Positions 8,180 to 12,427 of a DNA stretch of 12,427 nt are shown here, piece by piece. The stretch comes from Russula earlei (Eukaryota > Basidiomycota > Agaricomycetes > Russulales > Russulaceae). Position numbers and translations under genes: made by a program. The stretch is from assembly GCA_025769875.1 (NCBI GenBank), contig JAGFNK010001240.1, positions 1 to 12,427 of the forward strand, given 5' to 3'. The notes under the pieces were generated by a model. It was not told the DNA's origin, ran no database searches, and saw only the letters and a program-made list of their open reading frames with translations. The number at the start of each line of letters is the position of its first letter. Position 1 is the stretch's first letter.

Positions 8180-8572
8180 ATGCCAACTCTGTTAGAATAC
8201 CTCAAGCTCAAGTGGGATCTGGAGGACCTCATTGCCTCCTTGTCAAGACTCTGCATGTGTGAACAGAAAGATGTAGACAAATACTACCGGAGTTTCAGGG
8301 CAATCTGTGGCCCCTTGTCCATGTGCGCCACCTGTTCTACGAAGATTGTGATGAGTCATTCTGGCTTGGACTCTACCCAGACAACTGCTGGATGGTCTCC
8401 CAATGTCTCAGCCTCTGGTGCATGAATGAACAGCAGAGGCACTTTGTCAATTTCTGAGAAGTGTTTGACACACTAGTCAAGATATTCTCTCAGCATCCTT
8501 GCAACATTCAGTGGGAACGCGAACTCAGTTCTTGCGATGAAGACAAAAACAAAGACAATTACATCTACCCCA
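8180..8572 (+). pseudogene. Gag-like gene (Agaricomycete hypothetical/gag type), broken
   Basis: The likely start is the ATG at 8180, MPTLLEYLKLKWDLEDLIAS, followed by DVDKYYRSFRAICGPL. The reading then shifts near 8310-8325 from frame 2 to frame 1 and continues RHLFYEDCDESFWLGLYPD, then NEQQRHFVNF, a TGA at 8455-8457, and EVFDTLVKIFSQHP. From memory of the family, proteins with a KWxLEDxIA start, a YYRxF motif, a C-D-x-x-FW-x-G-x-x-P block and an EVxDxxxxIF block are common in Agaricomycetes and are usually followed by a Pro/Ala-rich tail; they are treated as gag-like. The tail follows directly here in frame 1. I would name it gag-like on that basis only. One frameshift and one stop make it non-functional. 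Confidence 0.6.
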
Positions 8573-9255
8573 TGCCCACACCAGCTCCCGCTGTTGTCCC
8601 TGCATCACCCATCATCGCCTTCATGTCACCCACTCCCATTGCCCCTGCGGTTCCCACCTCATCCACCATTCCCATCACTTTGTTCACTGCCACCATCTTC
8701 GACTCACCAGCCCCACCTGCCTCTGCCGTCCCAGCATCACCCACATCCACCATCGTCACCACCTCATCTATCCCCACCACCTTAGCCTTAGCCTCGCCCA
8801 CCGATGTTTTAGCGCCACCCGCCACTTCAGCCCTCGCAGCCTCATCTGCCACCCCTGCCTTCATCTCATCTGCTCCCATGCCCTCAGTCATCTCATCACC
8901 CTCAGTCTCGTCCGTTGCCTCGTCCGCCGCCGTTCTGGGACTAGTCCCAGCCATTGCTCCATCCCCACCATCCACCGCTGTGCCCTCCATCATTGCCTCC
9001 ACTCCATCCACCTACATCGTTGCCCCAGCTCCATTTGGCGCCACCTTCCCGGTCCCACCCTCAGCCTTTGTCTCAGCACCAGCTGCCTTAGTAGTAGTTT
9101 TGCGCAACACCAGCACCACAGCACCATCGTCACCTCTCATCATCAGCACCACCCCAGAAGACCAAGAAGGCCCCGGCCACAAACTTAGCCACAACATGCC
9201 ACAACAGGAGCAGAAGCTGCTGCCACACCACTGCCTCAGGAGAAGCAGCTGCTGA
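8461..9255 (+). pseudogene. Pro/Ala/Ser/Thr-rich tail of the gag-like protein (copy 2)
   Basis: This is the continuation of the gag-like gene after the TGA at 8455-8457, in the same frame, to a TGA at 9253-9255. From about 8569 it is low-complexity Pro/Ala/Ser/Thr, as in copy 1. The shared block TTPEDQEGPGHKLSHN is followed by MPQQEQKLLPHH. It is shorter than copy 1 in the middle: SVASS passes to AAVLGLVPAIAPSPP where copy 1 has roughly 110 extra residues. The stop in LRRSSC lies where copy 1 reads on through HQCQQHTACH, so it probably arose late. The tail is likely disordered, and no zinc knuckle follows. A reader could mistake it for a free-standing gene because GTG/ATG codons lie near its start. 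Confidence 0.55.
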
Positions 9256-10072
9256 CACCAACAGCACACTGCACGCCACCCTCCCACATCACCTCCCTGT
9301 CTGTTTGTGCACTCTTGCCCATGTCTGCTGCCAACACCTGCAGTGGAGACGACCCCGCCACCACCATCACAAGACAACAATTGCCACCACTGTCGCAAGC
9401 CGCCCCACGCATCCTCCTTCTCAAGTCCTTGCCACCTATGCCGCTGTCTATGAACTCACGCTTGCTGCCTATACCTCCACTCCTCGTCCACGCCTGCTGC
9501 CAATGCCTGCAATGGAGACGACCATGCCACTGCCACCACAAGACAACACCACTGCCATGCAGCCGCCATCTCATCACCACCATCCTCATCTCCATCGCCT
9601 CCATCTCCCATTGCCTTCGCCTCTTCCATCATCACTGTCGCCGATTGCTGCCTTCGTTCCTTCCAGCAGCACAAGCAGCTGCCACTGCCACCTCAGTTCA
9701 GATGCAAAAGGCTCAAAACACTCGCATTCAGACGCTTGACCAAGGACAGTCAAAGTTTCAAGCCCCTGGGAGGTGTAAGGTAGCCATATGGCTGGCCATG
9801 GAATGACATGTGGGAAATGCAATAGGACATGATGCCTCCTCCTATCCTTTGCCACCACCCTCTCGTTCCAGGCCATCCACTGGCCACACACCACAAGCCA
9901 CCTCATGTGTGACATCGAGACCTCAATCGCATCACCCAGCCCTCGCCACTGACCACGCGCACACCCCACACCCCACACACGCGACGTGTTCATGTCTCAA
10001 GCCTTTCATGACTGCCTCAACCATCTTGACCAGTCTTGATTCACTTTCATGCCTTTCATCTCTAGTACCTCT
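9256..10072 (+). other. Non-coding C-rich stretch of copy 2, upstream of the TATA segment
   Basis: The first part (to about 9522) matches copy 1 and contains the 169-bp tandem duplication (motifs at 9337 and 9506). The rest (9523-10072) is absent from copy 1. It is rich in CCA/CTC repeats to about 9690, then becomes more mixed, including GTCAAAGTTTCAAGCCCCTG near 9750. Several frames stay open only because of composition. I see no domain. A frame ending VQMQKAQNTRIQTLDQGQSK (around 9700-9755) looks less repetitive than its surroundings, but is not enough to call a gene. Confidence 0.4.
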
Positions 10073-10080
10073 CTCCTGTA

Positions 10081-10088
10081 TATAAAAA
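10081..10088 (+). promoter_or_regulatory. TATA-like box just inside the right terminal repeat (copy 2)
   Basis: TATATAAAAACA spans this position and matches the segment at 6681 in copy 1. The 90 bases after it are nearly identical between the copies up to the terminal repeat. It faces right, out of the element. Promoter function is inferred from the motif. Confidence 0.35.
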
Positions 10089-10170
10089 CACCCTAGCTAC
10101 CCTGTAGTAGAAAGAGTTCAGAATAGGACCCCTCTTTGCAACCCACTCCTCTCTGTCTGTGAAAAACAAG

Positions 10171-10584
10171 AAGGATGGCTGGAATGGAGAGGTGAGAGGG
10201 GTGATGAGTGGCTGGCCACAACTCTGATTGCACTGGAAACAATGTTGCACACCACAACACTTGAGTCAAAAACACTATGGGGCTGCCTCAAGACAGCCCA
10301 TGGGTACAACATGAGGGAGAAATAATAGATATAGACCATGATTTTGAGTTGTAATTCATCTAATACACATGTGGAGGTGGCTTGAGTCCAGCTCCACCAA
10401 TTCTCACTCAAATCTCATGAAAACAATGGGGCTGCCTAGCCCTCATTCAGGCGATTCAGGGACGAAAAGTTTTATGTGAATTGAAGCTGTTTTGAGGGAG
10501 ATATTTGCCCTGCACATTTGAGAGGGTTTTCTGCGCCGAATTTGAGTGGAATTCAAACTCCACCAAGTGCACTGAAAATGGCAA
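10171..10584 (+). repeat. Right terminal inverted repeat of copy 2 (414 bp)
   Basis: It matches 6771-7183 directly and 7606-8017 in inverted orientation, ending CACTGAAAATGGCAA at 10584 and followed by TAA. The direct match to copy 1 extends further inward to 10073, so about 510 bases are shared with copy 1 but only about 413 with the left repeat. Confidence 0.85.
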
Positions 10585-10610
10585 TAATTATAATTTTTTA
10601 ATTATAATTA
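10585..10610. repeat. Perfect AT-only hairpin at the right edge of copy 2
   Basis: Eleven-base arms TAATTATAATT and AATTATAATTA enclose TTTT. All 26 bases are A or T, and it starts directly at the end of the terminal repeat. It could be an AT-rich target, or a structure left by excision or repair. Confidence 0.7.
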
Positions 10611-11187
10611 TGAGCTCTTTCCCACCAGATTTGCAAATTCACTTGTTGTGATTGCATATTTATGTGTGTGAAGTTAGATGTCCGCATACTCGGAGTTGAC
10701 TCGGGAGTCAGTACTTGGCTTTGTTTGGGACTTTCCCTCCGTTGTCTTTTTCCGTGTATGCATGGCGTGCATTTTTCTCTCACATTCTTCTTTTTTAATC
10801 TCCTCCTCCCTCCATACCTCCTTTGTTCAGTACCCCCATCATACATGCATCATTATACTCTCAACTGTCATTGACTCTCCTTGCATTCCTCACTCTGCAC
10901 CCGGGAACTGCGACAACAGCTCAAGTCGCTGTCGATGTCACCTGCCTCGCCACCTACGCCCCACTCTCATCGGTCTTCAAGTCAGAGCTTGGCTCCTCCA
11001 CACATTGACCTATGGCACGACATCATTGCAGTTCGTCTGAGCCTTGCCCTCCTTTGTCCACATCCATCCCCTGCGCCACTAGTCTCCTTTGTCTGTGTCA
11101 TTATACTCTTGACTGTCGTTGACTCCCTTTCATCCCACTCTTGCCCTTCCGTCATCGTCTCTCAAGCATCGTCCTCACCCCTGCCAC
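10611..11187. other. Unassigned single-copy stretch between the two transposon blocks
   Basis: This is the only sequence in the window that does not belong to a repeat seen elsewhere in it. It has a perfect dyad TGACTCGGGAGTCA at 10697-10710 (two TGACTC half-sites) and a pyrimidine-rich run near 10790-10830. A 44-base imperfect direct repeat occurs at 10852-10895 and 11100-11142. Open frames exist but have no recognisable domain. The one reading RELRQQLKSLSMSPASPP (from about 10900) is the most protein-like and could be a scrap of a host exon, but I cannot support a call. Confidence 0.4.
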
Positions 11188-12016
11188 TGTCAAGACACGT
11201 ACTGCTGATCACTAAGGACTCAGGAGCAGGTGGGCAAGGGTCGGAACAGATGGTACGCGGCGAAGGCGGCGTTGAACAGGAGGACGAGCCAAACGACGAG
11301 GAGGTACCAGATGGGGACTGGTAGGTGTTGCAAGAGGCAGAGGCGAAGAGCAGAGGCCAGTGTAGCGAAGGGGCTTTAAACAAGGCGGTCGTTGAAGAGT
11401 ACCTTGGAGGCGAGGGGAATCTTTAAACTGAGCGGTCGCAGGGGAGTACCCAGGAAGATGAGAGTATCACAAATGGACAGTCTGACGACTGCCATGCTTC
11501 ATTGGGGCTTATATACAGTGTACAGGGTCGATTACAAAGACCTGGGACTATTCTAGACTCTTTGGTACCATCCAATAGGACTACAGAGGCATAAACTTGC
11601 TTGTGTCAAGTTTCAGGCTTACTGAGCGCATTACTGATCATTGTGGAGCAATGACATCATTATGATGTCACTGTGGAGCGCTTAGTGAGCCTATGAGGTC
11701 ACTGTGGAGTCGCTCAGTCAGCTATGATGTCATTGGAGCTTGGATGACGTCAGATGATTTATGCAACAGTTTCTAAGAGTTTGTGCCGCTGTTTCGGGTC
11801 CTTGGTGGCTGGGTGGCCATGTGGCTGCCACGCGATGATTACCCGATTAGGAAACGGGTGCCTGGTCGAGTTATAGTGCCTTTGCAATAGCGATATCTTG
11901 CACTGCAGGGGGAATAGCCCAGAAAACGGAAGGGAGTTGGTAATGCAAAATGAGAGAGGTCTCTCTTGAGTAAAATAGGACCATCTACGGTCAGGACTTG
12001 GCCTTGGTTCGTAACA
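11188..12016 (-). repeat. 3' LTR of the right Gypsy element (829 bp)
   Basis: On the minus strand it begins TGTTACGAACC and ends TTGACA. It keeps CG where the left LTR has TG at the fourth and fifth codon-sized steps (TGTTACG against TGTTATG), and in one enhancer octamer. It is two bases shorter than the left LTR. Its TATA box is TATATAAG (complement of 11508-11515). Confidence 0.88.
11652..11752 (-). promoter_or_regulatory. CRE/ATF-like octamer array, right LTR
   Basis: On the plus strand the octamers are TGACATCA (11652), TGATGTCA (11663), TGAGGTCA (11694), TGATGTCA (11725) and TGACGTCA (11745). The last is the exact CRE consensus; its partner in the left LTR is TGATGTCA. Number and spacing match the left array. 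Confidence 0.55.
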
Positions 12017-12255
12017 TTCATCCCCTCTTTATAGACTTGTTGCTCCTGCAACAGTAGGGACTTGTTTCTTTGGGAGGTGGAGTAGTTTGCATATGAAAAG
12101 TCGAAGTCTGTTTGTTCGTGGGGAATTCTTTCTTGTCTTATGGATTGCTATGGGGATAGCTGTAGTCGATTGAGTGCATGTGATCGCAGGGGTTCTTTGA
12201 GAAGTTCGTTGGTAACAAGGATAAAGGTAGTCGTCGACAGAGGTCATGATGAGAG
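12017..12255 (-). other. Untranslated stretch and polypurine tract of the right element
   Basis: It matches 4199-4445 inverted. The polypurine tract is the complement of 12021-12030 and sits four bases from the LTR. No gene is visible. Confidence 0.75.
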
Positions 12256-12427
12256 TTATTGGTTTAGGGGGTTACTCCTGGTGGGAATTGTTTTAAGTGC
12301 TTTCGGATATTTCCGATGGAAGTCTTTGACAAGTGATTGCGCTCTTGATAGGTTAGAGGCTGGTTCCCAAGTATTTTCTGCAGCCGTGTACCCTTTCCAT
12401 TTAACTAGGTATTGAATCCCTTTGCAG
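12256..12427 (-). pseudogene. pol: Pol C-terminus: second half of chromodomain (partial at window edge)
   Basis: The minus-strand frame reads KGIQYLVKWKGYTAAENTWEP and continues through SLVKDFHRKYPKALK to a stop (complement of 12256-12258). These are the cage-containing strands and helix of the chromodomain also seen at 3995-4162. The frame is intact across the 57 codons visible. One extra C near the end moves the stop five codons downstream compared with the left copy. Whether the rest of this pol is intact cannot be seen here; I list it as a pseudogene only because its sister copies are broken. Confidence 0.75.

Larger units (their letters stand above)
7606..10584 (+). mobile_element. Long-TIR element carrying a gag-like gene, copy 2 (about 2.98 kb)
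   Basis: Two inverted repeats of 412 and 414 bases (7606-8017 and 10171-10584), each with TTGCC at its outer tip, enclose a broken gag-like gene with a Pro/Ala/Ser/Thr-rich tail and a TATA segment. The flanks are TTA on the left and TAA on the right; with the junction of copy 1 this fits insertion into TTAA with a TA duplication. No transposase, reverse transcriptase or tyrosine recombinase is visible inside. It may be a non-autonomous DNA transposon that took up a gag gene, a DIRS-like element (these have inverted terminal repeats), or a rearranged product. The right flank does not continue the Gypsy fragment seen on the left, so the two ends may not come from one insertion event. Confidence 0.6.
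11188..12427 (-). mobile_element. Second Ty3/Gypsy element of the same family, 3' end, opposite strand
   Basis: The whole stretch is the reverse complement of roughly 4038-5276 at about nine bases in ten. It holds the 3' LTR, polypurine tract and end of pol; the rest lies beyond the right window edge. It faces the left element tail to tail. The bases next to its LTR (GCCAC, 11183-11187) differ from those beside the left LTR (GCACC), as expected for an independent insertion. Confidence 0.93.

Noticed and set aside
6673..10584. The two direct 511-bp repeats (6673-7183 and 10073-10584) as LTRs of one retrotransposon
   Set aside because: A third copy is inverted at 7606-8017, there is no primer-binding site or polypurine tract next to them, and the ends are TTGCC/GGCAA at TTAA sites, not TG/CA.
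10678..11040. A 120-codon frame with hydrophobic stretches as a small membrane protein
   Set aside because: No family resemblance, pyrimidine-rich composition explains the Leu/Phe/Ser content, and nothing in the context supports a gene.
11162..11383. Minus-strand 73-codon frame over the LTR end, and the plus-strand 147-codon frame at 10881-11324
   Set aside because: Both cross the LTR border into unrelated flanking sequence and have no conserved motif.
12140..12415. Plus-strand 91-codon frame at the right edge
   Set aside because: It is the antisense of the chromodomain coding sequence and 3' untranslated part of the right Gypsy element.
1..12427. CRISPR array, tRNA, rRNA or bacterial operon signals
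   Set aside because: No regularly spaced repeats, no cloverleaf-like sequence, and no ribosome-binding-site pattern was seen; the elements are eukaryotic.

Overview
The window looks like a transposon graveyard from a filamentous fungus, most likely a basidiomycete (Agaricomycetes). This rests on two things: a chromodomain-bearing Ty3/Gypsy retrotransposon (chromovirus type), and a broken gag-like gene of a kind common in Agaricomycetes. I see no convincing host gene, tRNA, rRNA or CRISPR array, so the species cannot be fixed. Almost everything is decayed. In-frame TGA stops stand where CGA is expected, and C-to-T/G-to-A differences at CpG separate the repeat copies, as expected for methylated repeats.

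Layout. (1) 1-5276: the 3' part of a plus-strand Ty3/Gypsy element: gag C-terminus with a damaged zinc knuckle, protease, reverse transcriptase, RNase H, integrase, GPY/F module, chromodomain, polypurine tract and an 831-bp 3' LTR (4446-5276). Its 5' part lies outside the window. (2) 5277-7183: the right part of a second kind of element, 'copy 1': a Pro/Ala/Ser/Thr-rich reading frame followed by a 413-bp terminal repeat. The Gypsy LTR abuts it directly, so the Gypsy element probably inserted into copy 1. (3) 7184-7605: a 422-bp minus-strand fragment of the same Gypsy family's reverse transcriptase, bounded on both sides by what were TTAA sites in the intact gene. (4) 7606-10584: 'copy 2', about 2.98 kb, with 412/414-bp terminal inverted repeats around a broken gag-like gene and its Pro/Ala/Ser/Thr-rich tail. 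(5) 10585-10610: a perfect AT-rich hairpin at the right edge of copy 2. (6) 10611-11187: unassigned sequence. (7) 11188-12427: a second Gypsy element on the minus strand (829-bp 3' LTR and the end of pol), tail to tail with the first and running off the window.

The most interesting object is the long-terminal-inverted-repeat element at 7606-10584 (partial copy at 5277-7183). It combines transposon-like inverted ends, beginning TTGCCG and flanked by TTA/TAA, with a gag-like gene, and no transposase or recombinase is visible. It does not match a named family that I can recall. The second point of interest is the pattern of frame damage in the left pol gene: twelve inferred single-base insertions against two deletions, with seven insertions placing A or T between the C and G of an inferred CpG. 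This could be biological, or a sequencing artefact at methylated CpG.
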